From positions 1-20,680 of the forward strand of contig DASXDG010000028.1 in assembly GCA_036490795.1 (NCBI GenBank): a stretch of 20,680 nucleotides of DNA. The letters are read 5' to 3'. Source of the stretch: JAFARZ01 sp036490795. GTDB lineage: Bacteria; Actinomycetota; Actinomycetes; Streptosporangiales; Streptosporangiaceae. The position numbers and the translations under genes are program-made. Shown here piece by piece: positions 1-8,451 of this stretch. Below the pieces are notes generated by a model. It made no database searches and was not told where the DNA came from. It saw nothing but the letters and a program-made list of their open reading frames with translations. How positions within the stretch are numbered: the stretch's first letter is position 1; every line of letters starts with the position of its first letter.

Positions 1-30
1 CGGCGCGACATGTCCCGGCGGTCTCTGCGG

Positions 31-61
31 GGCGCCGAGCCGTCACTGAGGGCAGGGCGCC
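31..61 (-). terminator. possible hairpin after the Nramp gene
   Basis: A GGCGCC block at 31-36 can pair with a second GGCGCC at 56-61 around a 19-base loop, just downstream of the Nramp stop codon at 74. No U-rich tract follows and GGCGCC is self-complementary, so this is a weak terminator candidate at the end of the monooxygenase operon. Nothing else is recognisable in bases 1-73. Confidence 0.2.
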
Positions 62-73
62 TTATCGGCAACG

Positions 74-1345
74 CTAGGCCGTGACGAGGAGATATAGGTT
101 GAGGCCCACGATCAGCGCGGTGATCGCCGCCGCGGCCGCGATCATCGGGTAGCCGTTCACGAGCGTCCCCATCACCTTCCGCCTGCTGGTGAAGATCACC
201 AGCGGGATCAGCGCGAACGGGATGCCGAGGGACAGGAACACCTGGCTGAGCACCAGCGCCCTGGTGGGGCTGAAGCCGATGCCGATCACCACCAGGGCCG
301 GGATCATCGTGATCGCGCGGCGGGCGAAGACGGGGATCTGGCGGTGGATGAATCCCTGCATGACGATCTGCCCGGACATCGTGCCCACGCAGGACGAGGC
401 GATGCCGGAGGCGAGCAGCGCGATGCCGAACACCGTGCCGCTGTGCGCGCCGAGGAACTGATTCAGCCCGGTGTAGACCCGCCCCAGGTCGTTGCCCGCG
501 CCGGTCAGGCCGCGGGCGTGGAAGACGACGGCGGCCAGCGCCAGCATGGCCAGGTTGACCACGCCGGCCAGGCCCATCGCGATCGCGATGTCCACGATCT
601 CGAAACGGAAGATCTTGCGCTTCTCGCCGTCGTCCCTGCCGACGATGCGGTTCTGCGTGAGCGAGGAGTGCAGGTAGATGACGTGCGGCATCACGGTGGC
701 GCCGACGATGCTGACCGCGAGCAGCGCCGAACCGCCGCCCGGCAGGACGGGCACGAACAGACCGTGCGCAACCTGCCCGGCGACGGGCTTACCGCGCAGC
801 ACTTCCAGGCCGAACGCCAGCACGATCACCGCCACCATCGCGGTGATCGTCGCCTCCAGCCTGCGGAACCCGCGCACCTGCATGCCGAGGATGGCGAACG
901 CGGCCAGCCCGGTGATGATGGCGCAAGCCCACAGCGACAGGCCGAACACCAGGTGCAGGCCGAGCGCGGCGCCGACGAACTCCGCCAGGTCGGTCGCCAT
1001 CGCCACGGCCTCGGCCTGCAACCACAGCAGCAGCACCACCCGCGAAGGGAACTCGTCCCGGCACACCTCGGGCAGGCTGCGCCCGGTCACGATGCCGAGC
1101 TTGGCGCTGAGTGTCTGGACGAGCATCGCCAGCAGGTTGGCCGCGAGCACCACCCAGAGCAGCGCGTAGCCGAACTGCGAGCCCGCCGCCATGTTCGTGG
1201 CGAAGTTGCCAGGATCGACGTAGGCGACAGCGGCGATGAAGGCCGGGCCGAGAAAGGGCAGCACGGCCCTGACGCCCCGGCGCTCACCGGACAAGACCAG
1301 CTGCGCCGAGGCAATTAGTTGAGTATCAGCCAACTGATGGGCCAA
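74..1345 (-). CDS. mntH: Nramp-family divalent metal (Mn2+/Fe2+) transporter
   Basis: This 423-residue polytopic membrane protein is predicted to import Mn2+ or Fe2+ with protons. The first transmembrane segment carries the Nramp metal-binding motif DPGN at residues 44-47, and the sixth carries MPH at about 219-221 (ATVMPHVIYLHSS). The remainder alternates hydrophobic helices as expected of the 11-12 TM family, and the length is normal. The likely start is a TTG at 1345, which overlaps the last 20 bases of the upstream chaperonin gene. A TTG start inside the preceding gene suggests translational coupling at the end of the monooxygenase operon. An in-frame TTG a few codons further in is also possible. 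Family assignment is secure; the preferred metal is inferred. Its place after a diiron oxygenase operon suggests iron supply, but that link is inference. Confidence 0.93.
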   Translation of the reverse strand: MAHQLADTQLIASAQLVLSGERRGVRAVLPFLGPAFIAAVAYVDPGNFATNMAAGSQFGYALLWVVLAANLLAMLVQTLSAKLGIVTGRSLPEVCRDEFPSRVVLLLWLQAEAVAMATDLAEFVGAALGLHLVFGLSLWACAIITGLAAFAILGMQVRGFRRLEATITAMVAVIVLAFGLEVLRGKPVAGQVAHGLFVPVLPGGGSALLAVSIVGATVMPHVIYLHSSLTQNRIVGRDDGEKRKIFRFEIVDIAIAMGLAGVVNLAMLALAAVVFHARGLTGAGNDLGRVYTGLNQFLGAHSGTVFGIALLASGIASSCVGTMSGQIVMQGFIHRQIPVFARRAITMIPALVVIGIGFSPTRALVLSQVFLSLGIPFALIPLVIFTSRRKVMGTLVNGYPMIAAAAAITALIVGLNLYLLVTA

Positions 1346-3017
1346 GGCCCAGGGACTGTGGCGTGCTGGAGTCCGGTGACGGCTGGTGCAGGCCCTCGTC
1401 CAGCGAGCCGAACTCGGTCATCAGCGCGGCGCTGCCGCCCCACGGCGTCTGTTCCTCGGCGACCAGCGTGTTCGTCGTGAGTAGCAGGCCGGCCACCGAG
1501 GCGCCGTTCTGCAGCGCGGAACGGACGACGCGGAGCGGGTCCACGACGCCCATCTCGAGCATGTTCCCGTGCCGGCCGATCAGCGCGTCGAACCCGTCGT
1601 CGGGACCCATGGTGCTGGTCCTGGCCACGATCTCCGCCCCGGCGTAGCCGGCGTTGGCCGCGATCAGGTACGCGGGTTCGCTCAGCGCGCTGCGCACGAT
1701 GGCCACGCCGGTGGCGTAGTCGTCGGTCACGGTCAGGTCGTCGAGCGCACTGGCCGCGTGCAGCAGAGCGGCGCCGCCGCCGGCCACGATGCCCTCGGCC
1801 ATGGCGGCCCTGGTCGCGGACAGCGCGTCCTCGACCCGGTGCCTGAGCTCGCGAAGCTCGGCGCTGGTCGCCGCGCCGACGCCGATCACCGCTACCTTGC
1901 CGGACAGCGCGCCGATGCGTTCGGTCAGCACGTCCTCGTCCATGGCCATGGTGGCCCGGTCGAGTTCGGCACGGAGCTGCCCGAGCCGGAACTCGATGGC
2001 GTCCGCGCCGCCGGCCCCGCCGATGATCGCGGTGCGGTCGGCGGTGACCCGGACCTGCGCGGCCCGGCCGAGCTGGTCGACCGTGATCGTCTCGAGCGAC
2101 GACCCGGAGTGCCTGCTCAGCACCGTGCCGCCGGTCAGCGTCGCGATGTCCTCCAGCTTGTGCAGCCTGCGATCGCCGAACCCGGGTGCGCGCACCGCCA
2201 CGCACTGGAAGATCCCGTTGACGTGGTTGTGCACGAGCATGGACAGGGCGGTGCCCTCGATCGACTCGGCGATGATGACCAGCGGCCGCGGTGCCCGCAT
2301 CACCTTGTCGAGCAGCGGCATCAGCTGCTGCACCTTGGTGATCTTCTCCGCGCACAGCAGCAGGTACGGGTCCTCGACGACCGCTTCCAAGGTGGCCGGG
2401 CTGGTCACCATGTACGGGGACATGTAACCGTTGTCGAACTCGAATCCCTCGACAAAGCTCACGTACATCCCCGGCACCGGCGCGTCGTCGACGGTCACGA
2501 TGCCGCTGTCGCCGACGGTGTGCAGCGCCCTGGCGATGACCGCGCCGACGGCCTCGTCGTCGTTCGCCGAGATCGAGGCCACCCGCCGGTAGTCCTCCTC
2601 AGAGGCGACCGGGTGCGCCACCGTCTGCAGATGGGCCACCAGCCGGCCGACGGCGACGTCGATGCCGCGCTTGACCAGCACCGGGTTGGCGCCCTTGCCG
2701 ATGGCTTCCATGCCCTCGCGGACGATCGCCTGGGCGATCACGGTGGCGGTCGTGGTGCCGTCGCCGACCACGTCGTTGGTCTTGATGGCGGCTTCCTTGA
2801 CCAGTTGCGCGCCCATGTTCTCGAACTGGTTCTTCAGGTGGATCTCGCGCGCGATCGTGACGCCGTCGTTGGTCACCACGGGGGAGCCGGTGATCTTCTC
2901 CAGGATGACGTTGCGGCCCTTGGGGCCGAGCGTGGACTTCACCGCTTCCGCGAGCTGGTCGACGCCGGCCAGCAGCAGCCCGCGCGCGTCGGCGCCGAAG
3001 CGCAGTTCTTTTGCCAT
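1326..3017 (-). CDS. groEL: GroEL-like chaperonin of the monooxygenase operon (MimG type)
   Basis: This is a 563-residue group I chaperonin subunit. The N-terminus (MAKELRFGADARGLLLAG, then STLGPKGRNV) is typical GroEL. The ATPase motif GDGTTTAT lies at 85-92, and the C-terminal equatorial EDALSATRAAMAEGIVAGGG-like segment retains the catalytic Asp. The C-terminus is a Ser/Pro-rich tail ending GLGPSVG and has no Gly-Gly-Met repeats, so it differs from a housekeeping GroEL. No groES lies beside it. The ATG at 3017 has a GGAGG ribosome site five bases upstream, and the gene begins 16 bp after the alcohol dehydrogenase. Related actinobacterial operons (mimABCD with mimG) carry a chaperonin needed for productive folding of the monooxygenase hydroxylase, so that role is inferred here. 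Confidence 0.95.
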   Translation of the reverse strand: MAKELRFGADARGLLLAGVDQLAEAVKSTLGPKGRNVILEKITGSPVVTNDGVTIAREIHLKNQFENMGAQLVKEAAIKTNDVVGDGTTTATVIAQAIVREGMEAIGKGANPVLVKRGIDVAVGRLVAHLQTVAHPVASEEDYRRVASISANDDEAVGAVIARALHTVGDSGIVTVDDAPVPGMYVSFVEGFEFDNGYMSPYMVTSPATLEAVVEDPYLLLCAEKITKVQQLMPLLDKVMRAPRPLVIIAESIEGTALSMLVHNHVNGIFQCVAVRAPGFGDRRLHKLEDIATLTGGTVLSRHSGSSLETITVDQLGRAAQVRVTADRTAIIGGAGGADAIEFRLGQLRAELDRATMAMDEDVLTERIGALSGKVAVIGVGAATSAELRELRHRVEDALSATRAAMAEGIVAGGGAALLHAASALDDLTVTDDYATGVAIVRSALSEPAYLIAANAGYAGAEIVARTSTMGPDDGFDALIGRHGNMLEMGVVDPLRVVRSALQNGASVAGLLLTTNTLVAEEQTPWGGSAALMTEFGSLDEGLHQPSPDSSTPQSLGLGPSVG

Positions 3018-3033
3018 GCGAGCCTCCGAAGAT

Positions 3034-4059
3034 TCAGGGAACGAGAATTGCCCGGCCGCGCACCCGGCCGGCGTCGAGGTCGGCCAACGCGTCGGCCGCC
3101 GAGTCCAGCGGATAGGTCCTGGTGTGCAGCGTGACCCGGCCAGCCTGGGCGAGCGCCATCAGCTCGGCGAGGTCGTTGTAGGTGCCGACGATGTTGCCGA
3201 TGATGTTGCGTTCGGTGGAGATGATGTCCAGGGTCGGGATGCGCAGTTCGCCGCCGTAGCCGATGACGAAGTACGAGCCGCCAGCGGCGGTCATCTCCCA
3301 GCCGTCCATCTCGGCGCCCCGCTCGGCGACGAAGTCGAGCACCACCTGCGCGCCTAGCCCGCCGGTGAGGTCCGCTATCGCGGCGCGCTGCGACCCGTCG
3401 GCCAGCACGGTGTGCGTCGCGCCGAGCTGTTCGGCCAGCTTCAGCGCGTCCGGGTTGCGGTCCACCACGACGATCGTGGTGGCGGTCAGCGCGGCCAGGC
3501 ACTGCACGCCGATGTGGCCGAGGCCGCCGGCCCCGATCACCACTGCCGTGGTGCCCGGGTACAGCAGCGGGATCGCCTTGCGCACCGCGTGATAGGCGGT
3601 GATGCCGGCGTCCGCCAGCGCCGCCACCTCGGCCGGCTTGGTGTCCGGAAGAAGCTTCACGCAGGCGCGGGCCGAGGTGCGCAGGTACTCGGCCATCCCG
3701 CCGTCGGTGGACAACCCGGGGAACGTGCTGGCCACGCAGTGCATGTCGTCGCCGGCCCGGCACGCCCGGCACAGCCCGCAGGTGGGCGTCGGGTGCAAGA
3801 TGACCGTGTCGCCGACGGCCAGGTTGGTCACCGCGGGCCCGACCTGATGCACCCAGCCCGCGTTCTCGTGGCCGAGGATGTACGGCAGCGGGGTGTGCAT
3901 GCGCTCGTCCCACTGGCCTTCGATGATGTGCAGGTCGGTGCGGCACACTCCGGCGCCGCCTATCTTCACGATCACGTCGAGCGGCCCGCTGATCGCCGGC
4001 TCGGGCACGTCGTCGATCACCGGCTGACTGTGGAAAGCGTGCAGCCGTACAGCCTTCAC
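3034..4059 (-). CDS. zinc-dependent NAD-linked alcohol dehydrogenase
   Basis: This 341-residue medium-chain dehydrogenase is predicted to oxidise the alcohol made by the monooxygenase, for example 2-propanol to acetone. Catalytic zinc ligands Cys39 and the GHE His64 are present. The structural zinc site is formed by Cys94, Cys97, Cys100 and Cys108. The Rossmann motif GAGGLGHIG lies at 176-184, and Asp200 at the end of the second strand (VVVDRNP) favours NAD+ over NADP+. The length is normal. The start is a GTG at 4059 whose GTGA overlaps the TGA of the upstream DUF59 gene, with a strong GGAGGAGG ribosome site inside that gene's last codons. An ADH at this position is characteristic of prm/mim operons. 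Substrate is inferred from context. Confidence 0.94.
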   Translation of the reverse strand: MKAVRLHAFHSQPVIDDVPEPAISGPLDVIVKIGGAGVCRTDLHIIEGQWDERMHTPLPYILGHENAGWVHQVGPAVTNLAVGDTVILHPTPTCGLCRACRAGDDMHCVASTFPGLSTDGGMAEYLRTSARACVKLLPDTKPAEVAALADAGITAYHAVRKAIPLLYPGTTAVVIGAGGLGHIGVQCLAALTATTIVVVDRNPDALKLAEQLGATHTVLADGSQRAAIADLTGGLGAQVVLDFVAERGAEMDGWEMTAAGGSYFVIGYGGELRIPTLDIISTERNIIGNIVGTYNDLAELMALAQAGRVTLHTRTYPLDSAADALADLDAGRVRGRAILVP

Positions 4060-4808
4060 TTGGCCTCCTCCATCGACTTAGCTGATGGGTACCTGTGCCG
4101 GAGCATCCCGGAGCAGATGCTGGTGTTCGCGTCGACGCCGACCCGGGTGATCCGCGCCTTGCGCAGATGCAGCGGCAGCGCGTCCGGTACGACCCCGGCC
4201 CCGGTGACCGGGTCGATCACCAGCGGATCGCCGTCGCCGGAGGGCAGGCCGAGTTCGGCGCGCCGCTGGCGCAGCCGCTCCCGTTGCGGTGACGGCGGCG
4301 CGTCGCCCAGCGTCATCGTCGCCAGCGCGCCGGCCAGCGACCGGCATACCTGGTCCGTTCCCGCCATGACCGCCTTGCGCAAGAAGGAAACCCGCAGCGC
4401 GTCGAGTTCGGACCGCGCCTGTCCGGGGAACGACCGGACGAAGCCGGCCCGCGCCGCGACTCCCTCGTTGATCGCGTCCGACGCGAAGTGATCCTCGAGC
4501 ACGACCTCTACCGTCAGCACGCCAGGCACCGCGCTGACCGCGTCGTACGCATCCGCCACCATGAGAAACGCGAAGTTGGGCGCGCAGAAATAGGTGGGAA
4601 GCCGCAGTCGCACCCGCACCGCGCCGCCACCGGAAACCTCGTCAGGAACCTCGTCAGGAACCTCGTCAGGAACCTGGTCGGGAACGTCGTCGGACACGGA
4701 GCACGACGCGACGAAGCCGAGTGAGGTGATCGGCTCGTTCAGCTCCGGGTCGCGCACGGTGGCGAGCGCCAGCCAGGCGGCGCTCGCCACATCCGTCGTC
4801 GTGGTCAT
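4056..4808 (-). CDS. DUF59 / MIP18-type iron-sulfur cluster assembly-like protein
   Basis: The protein has 250 residues. Its N-terminus, after MTTTTDVASAAWLALATV, has the DUF59 signature RDPELNEPITSLGFV, and a conserved YFCAPNFAFLM segment follows. DUF59 proteins act in Fe-S cluster assembly or delivery (SufT, PaaD, MIP18). The unusual feature is an acidic linker made of PDEV repeats between the two DUF59 halves, encoded by a 12-bp tandem repeat. The C-terminal half (about 120-250) is longer than a bare DUF59 domain and carries ICSGMLRHRYPS near the end; I cannot assign it. The start is the ATG at 4808, which forms an ATGA overlap with the amidohydrolase stop. The reading frame stays open further upstream, but that part only shadows the previous gene. 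A role in maturing the PrmB [2Fe-2S] or PrmA diiron centre is inference. Confidence 0.85.
   Translation of the reverse strand: MTTTTDVASAAWLALATVRDPELNEPITSLGFVASCSVSDDVPDQVPDEVPDEVPDEVSGGGAVRVRLRLPTYFCAPNFAFLMVADAYDAVSAVPGVLTVEVVLEDHFASDAINEGVAARAGFVRSFPGQARSELDALRVSFLRKAVMAGTDQVCRSLAGALATMTLGDAPPSPQRERLRQRRAELGLPSGDGDPLVIDPVTGAGVVPDALPLHLRKARITRVGVDANTSICSGMLRHRYPSAKSMEEAK
4633..4692. repeat. five 12-bp tandem repeats inside the DUF59 gene
   Basis: Five adjacent 12-bp units of the type GGAACCTCGTCA run through this stretch. Two central copies are identical and the outer ones carry one to three changes. Being a multiple of three they preserve frame and encode PDEV/PDQV repeats, extending an acidic Pro-rich linker. 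This is a slippage-prone coding repeat that could vary in copy number between strains. Confidence 0.9.
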
Positions 4809-5857
4809 GCCCCAGTGACCAGCTGGGCGTCGTCCTTGGCTGCCGGGGTGCCCGCCGCGGCAGGCAGCTGGCACTCCGCTGGCACCTCGATGCCGTACAG
4901 CCGGGCCGCGTTCAGCCCGAGGATCTTTTTCTTGGTCGCGGTGGTCACCGCGGGGTAGTCGGAGTATTCCTCGCGGTCCGGGTAATCCCAGTCGACGAAC
5001 CCCTCGATCTGCCACTTCGGTTCCCAGATGCCGTAGTCACTGCCGAACGTCATCTTGTCTTCGCCGACCCAGAACAGCAGCTCGCCGATGACCTTGGCGA
5101 AGAACTTCGGCCGTGCGTACATGAGCCCGCCGATGACCACCGACAGGCCGGCGTACACGTTGGGCTCCTGCGTCGCCATGAAGCAGAAGTCCTCGATCCG
5201 CGGCAGCCCCACGTGCTCGACGATGAAGTTGAGCTCGGGGAAGTCGGTCGCGGCGTGGTCGACGTCGGACACGTCGAACGCGTCCTTGTCCAGCGGCCAG
5301 ATCGTCGGGCCCTTGTGCACGTGGACGTTCTTGATGCCCAGGTCCTGCGCCGCGGCCAGGTACCGGTACGCCGCCGGGTCGCTCAGCTTGTAGCCGCGCG
5401 AGCCGTTGTTCCACTCGGCGGTGTACAGCTTGACCCCGCGCGACCCGTAGCGCTCCACGTTCCGGGCCAGTTCCTTGAGCCCGTCGTCGCCGTCGCGCGG
5501 GTCGAACCGGGTGTTCGCGATGAACTTGCCCGGGTGCTTCTCGCCGAGCGCCGCATTCCGCTCGGTGGTGTTGAAGCCCTCCTTGTACCACTCCATCAGG
5601 TACGTGGGCTGGAACACCGCGACGTCGACGTGCCCGTCCTCGAACACGTCCTTCATCAGGTCGTCTTCGGAATACTTCTGGAAGTGCTCGATCGTCCAGT
5701 GCGTCTGCGGCGGCCCTAGTCCCTGGTACGCGTGGAAGCACTCGATCCAGCCCTTGGCGTACTGCTCGGCGCCCGGCACCCAGTTGTCGGGAGCCGCGTT
5801 CCAGTAGTGCATGTGGCTGTCGACGACGAAATACTTCTCGCCGTTGTGCTCGTACAA
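4805..5857 (-). CDS. amidohydrolase-2 family metal-dependent hydrolase or decarboxylase
   Basis: This 350-residue TIM-barrel protein belongs to the amidohydrolase_2 / ACMSD-like family (PF04909 type). The N-terminal metal motif DSHMH gives His15 and His17. Further candidate ligands are His179/His181 (NVHVHKG), His215 (VEHVG) and Asp274 (FGSDYG), as expected for this superfamily. The start is a TTG at 5857, with a GAGAGGAG ribosome site five bases upstream. It lies 11 bases after prmD and overlaps the DUF59 gene by ATGA. A protein of this kind is a standard member of prm/mim propane and acetone monooxygenase operons, but its substrate is not established. It could process a downstream metabolite or support enzyme assembly; I do not assign a reaction. 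Confidence 0.9.
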   Translation of the reverse strand: MYEHNGEKYFVVDSHMHYWNAAPDNWVPGAEQYAKGWIECFHAYQGLGPPQTHWTIEHFQKYSEDDLMKDVFEDGHVDVAVFQPTYLMEWYKEGFNTTERNAALGEKHPGKFIANTRFDPRDGDDGLKELARNVERYGSRGVKLYTAEWNNGSRGYKLSDPAAYRYLAAAQDLGIKNVHVHKGPTIWPLDKDAFDVSDVDHAATDFPELNFIVEHVGLPRIEDFCFMATQEPNVYAGLSVVIGGLMYARPKFFAKVIGELLFWVGEDKMTFGSDYGIWEPKWQIEGFVDWDYPDREEYSDYPAVTTATKKKILGLNAARLYGIEVPAECQLPAAAGTPAAKDDAQLVTGA

Positions 5858-5868
5858 GATGGCTCCTC

Positions 5869-6234
5869 TCAGGACCGCGCGACAAGGTCGAAGCCGATGT
5901 ACTCCGCCGCGTCCTCGGGGTTCGCGAACATGATCGTCCGGTCATCCTCGTGGATCATCCGGCCGTAGTGGGTGGACATGTTCTCCTCGAACTCGGCGGC
6001 GTCGAACCAGCCGGGCTCCTCGCCGGCCGCCTCGGAGATCTCGTCGTAGACGACGTCCATCCGCCGGATCGCGTCGACCCGCATCATGGACGGCAGCACC
6101 GTCACGGTGACGTCGGGCTTGGTGGCCATCACCTGGGCGATGACATCGCCCACCTGGTTGTTCATCAGCGTGAAGCCGCACATGTTGGACGCTGTGTTGT
6201 CGCTCTTGAAGGGGCTTTCCGAAATGGCGGTCAC
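5869..6234 (-). CDS. prmD: propane monooxygenase coupling (effector) protein
   Basis: This 121-residue MmoB/DmpM-family regulatory protein binds the hydroxylase and couples electron transfer to oxygen activation. It carries no cofactor motif, as usual. Recognisable family segments include the N-terminal NNQVGDVIAQVMATKP and the VTVLPSMMRVDAIRRMDVVYDEI core. The start is the GTG at 6234: its GTGA overlaps the TGA of prmC by four bases, and an open reading frame further upstream only shadows prmC. Length fits PrmD/MimD. It is the fourth gene in the order hydroxylase, reductase, small subunit, coupling protein, which matches group 5 monooxygenases. Confidence 0.93.
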   Translation of the reverse strand: MTAISESPFKSDNTASNMCGFTLMNNQVGDVIAQVMATKPDVTVTVLPSMMRVDAIRRMDVVYDEISEAAGEEPGWFDAAEFEENMSTHYGRMIHEDDRTIMFANPEDAAEYIGFDLVARS

Positions 6235-7397
6235 TGCGCCAGCTCCTCTGGTACCGAAAGGCCGATGTCGGTCACGATGCCGCTGAAGCGACTCTTGACG
6301 GCGTCCAGGCCGTCCTCGAAGCGGGGCGGCTTCGAATCGGGCTGCGACCACAGCGGCTGCAGCTTGCGGGCCGCTTCGATGCTCCGCGGCACCCAGGTGG
6401 ACAGCCACTGCTGCATGATCGGCTTGTTGTGCCCGGCGAACTCGCGGTCGGCGGTCAGCAGAGCGAACATCGCGATGGTGTACCGCAGGTCGCGTTCGGC
6501 GAAGTCGTGCTCCTCGGCGCCGACGATCGTCGGCGTGACGTAGTCGCCGTTGCGCGGCGCGGCCTGCTGGACCAGGTGGCTGCGGAACAGCTCGCCGACC
6601 AGCGGCTCGAACACGACGTTCGCGGCGAAGATGGCCTCGCACCAGTCGTCGATGCCGGTCAGCAGCTCGGCGGTCTCGCGCACGCCCTGCCAGGCCGGGT
6701 CCGCGTTCCAGGTCTCGACGTGCGCGGTGCCGTCGAAGCCCTCGATCTCCTCGCTCAGCGTCAGGTTGTACAGCGCCAGGTCCTGCGCCGACCTGATCCG
6801 GTGCATGCTGTTCACCGAGATCGCGTTGTTGTGCATGTTGGTCGGCGCCCGGCGGTTGGCGTTGGCGTACAGGTAGAGCCCGAGCCCGTGGTCGACATGC
6901 ATCCAGGCGCCGAGGTTGCGTTCCACGAACCGCACCCAGTTCCGGTTCCACTGCTCGAAGGCCTTGGATTGCCTGGCGTTGTCGACGTTCTGGTTGAGCT
7001 GCCGCACCACGTTCGCGTTGTAGCGGTAGAGGGTGAGTTCCCACTCCTCGTTCGGGTCGCGGAACTCATGCCAGCCGTGGGCGGGCCAGTCGTAGCCCTT
7101 GCCGCCGGAACCGGGGAAGCGCTTGGGCTCTGGCCGGTCCGATCCCCAGGCCTTGAGCACGGTCCAGTCCAGCGGGTAGCCGCCGCGGCCGTCGGAGAAC
7201 CCGTACAGCCAGCCCTGGGACAGGTAGTGCCGCGGGTCCGGCTGGACCTCGACCGTGACGTCCTCGTAGTGCGTCTGCTTGCGCTTGGCCGGGGTGTAGT
7301 AGTTGAAGCGACGCGCGTCGGAGTCCGGGAATACCTTCGCGCCCGCTTCCGCGTCGGTGAAGGTAACCGTGGGCACGCTTCGTTCTTGAGCTGTCAT
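6231..7397 (-). CDS. prmC: propane monooxygenase hydroxylase small (beta) subunit
   Basis: This 388-residue protein is the beta subunit of the soluble diiron hydroxylase. It has the ferritin-like fold of the alpha subunit but no complete pair of diiron ExxH motifs, so its role is structural. Diagnostic segments are RRFNYYTPAKRKQTHYEDVT at the N-terminus and the SAQDLALYNLTLSEEIEGFD region, together with a conserved WNRNWVRFVERNLGAW stretch. The ATG at 7397 forms an ATGA overlap with prmB, and the stop overlaps the prmD GTG. In THF-monooxygenase nomenclature the equivalent would be ThmB; the neighbouring ADH and chaperonin favour the prm/mim naming. Confidence 0.95.
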   Translation of the reverse strand: MTAQERSVPTVTFTDAEAGAKVFPDSDARRFNYYTPAKRKQTHYEDVTVEVQPDPRHYLSQGWLYGFSDGRGGYPLDWTVLKAWGSDRPEPKRFPGSGGKGYDWPAHGWHEFRDPNEEWELTLYRYNANVVRQLNQNVDNARQSKAFEQWNRNWVRFVERNLGAWMHVDHGLGLYLYANANRRAPTNMHNNAISVNSMHRIRSAQDLALYNLTLSEEIEGFDGTAHVETWNADPAWQGVRETAELLTGIDDWCEAIFAANVVFEPLVGELFRSHLVQQAAPRNGDYVTPTIVGAEEHDFAERDLRYTIAMFALLTADREFAGHNKPIMQQWLSTWVPRSIEAARKLQPLWSQPDSKPPRFEDGLDAVKSRFSGIVTDIGLSVPEELAQ

Positions 7398-8440
7398 TGG
7401 GTCTCCCCAGTGGTCGTGAACTTATCGAAATAGACGTGCTTGTCTGGCACCCCGAGCCCGGTGAGCAGGGGCACGGCGGCCTCCACCATCGGCGGCGGCC
7501 CGCACACATAGCCGTGCGCGCGGCGCAGGCTGCCTTCGAGCCGGGTCACCACGTCGGTGATCAGGCCGGTCTCGCCGTCCCATTCGTCGTCAGCCGGATC
7601 GGATTCAGACAGGGCCGGGATGTAACGGAAACCGGGCAGTGCCTGCTCAAGCGCGCGCAGCTCCGGTTCGAAGCAGAGGTCCTGCCGCCGTCGCGCGCCG
7701 TAGTAGAACACCGCCTTGCGGTCGATGCCGCGTTCGGCCATCGAGCGGAGCAGGCACAAGATCGGGGCCAGGCCGGCCCCGCCGCCGACGAACACCAGGT
7801 CGGTGTCCGGGGCGTCCCGCAAGGTGAACACGCCGTACGGGCCGGAGACACGGAGCTGGTCACCGACCTGTACCTGGGTGTCCAGGAAGTTCGAGAACAG
7901 GCCGTCCGGATAAATCTTGATGATGAACTCGAGCTGGCCGCTCTCCCGCGCGGACGTGTTCGCCATGGAGAACGACCGGGTCTCGTCGGTGCCGGGTACC
8001 GCTATGTCCACATACTGACCGGGGAAGAATTTGAACATAACGTCGTCTGTGATACGCAGCACCAGGTGCCTCATATCGTGGGTGACCGGCTCGTTGGCTA
8101 CCACTTCCGCGGTTACTTCCTGGATCGGCAGCCCGGACCTGATCATCTCTTCGTCGTAGTTGAGCAGCTCGATCGTGACGTCTTCGTAAACGTGCGCCCG
8201 GCACAGCAGCGTGAAGCCTTCTTCCCGCTCGAAGTCGGGCAGCGCGAACGTCGAGTACCGGTCCAGTTCGACGTCGTCGCCGTCGAGCAGGAACGACTTG
8301 CAGGAGGCGCACTGCCCCTCCTTGCAACCGTGCATGAGCATGACGCCCTGCTCGAAGGCGGCGCGCAGGACCGTCTGCTCCTCGTCGACCTCGATCTCGA
8401 TGCCGACCGGCTCGAACCGCACGACATGTTTGTCAGCCAT
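7394..8440 (-). CDS. prmB: propane monooxygenase reductase ([2Fe-2S]/FAD)
   Basis: This 348-residue NADH-dependent reductase feeds electrons to the hydroxylase. The N-terminal plant-type ferredoxin domain has Cys39, Cys44, Cys47 and Cys80 (CKEGQCASC ... LLC). The FAD-binding motif RSFSMAN lies at 155-161. The NAD-binding domain has GGGAGLAPI at 219-227 and CGPPPM at 313-318. The ATG at 8440 (MADKHVVRF) follows a GAGGTGA ribosome site; earlier in-frame codons lie inside prmA and are rejected. The stop overlaps prmC by ATGA. Unlike other junctions in the operon, 65 bases separate it from prmA, and a strong hairpin lies in that gap. Confidence 0.95.
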   Translation of the reverse strand: MADKHVVRFEPVGIEIEVDEEQTVLRAAFEQGVMLMHGCKEGQCASCKSFLLDGDDVELDRYSTFALPDFEREEGFTLLCRAHVYEDVTIELLNYDEEMIRSGLPIQEVTAEVVANEPVTHDMRHLVLRITDDVMFKFFPGQYVDIAVPGTDETRSFSMANTSARESGQLEFIIKIYPDGLFSNFLDTQVQVGDQLRVSGPYGVFTLRDAPDTDLVFVGGGAGLAPILCLLRSMAERGIDRKAVFYYGARRRQDLCFEPELRALEQALPGFRYIPALSESDPADDEWDGETGLITDVVTRLEGSLRRAHGYVCGPPPMVEAAVPLLTGLGVPDKHVYFDKFTTTGETQ

Positions 8441-8451
8441 GATCACCTCGT

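Noticed and set aside
344..3134. Long plus-strand open frames opposite the Nramp and chaperonin genes
   Set aside because: Typical GC-rich shadow frames, rich in Arg, His, Asp and Gln. They contain no recognisable motifs, and the opposite strand encodes clear conserved families.
4809..5015. N-terminal extension of the DUF59 protein
   Set aside because: The extra residues overlap the amidohydrolase coding region in another frame and are low-complexity Arg/Gly-rich. The ATG at 4808 with an ATGA overlap is the better start.
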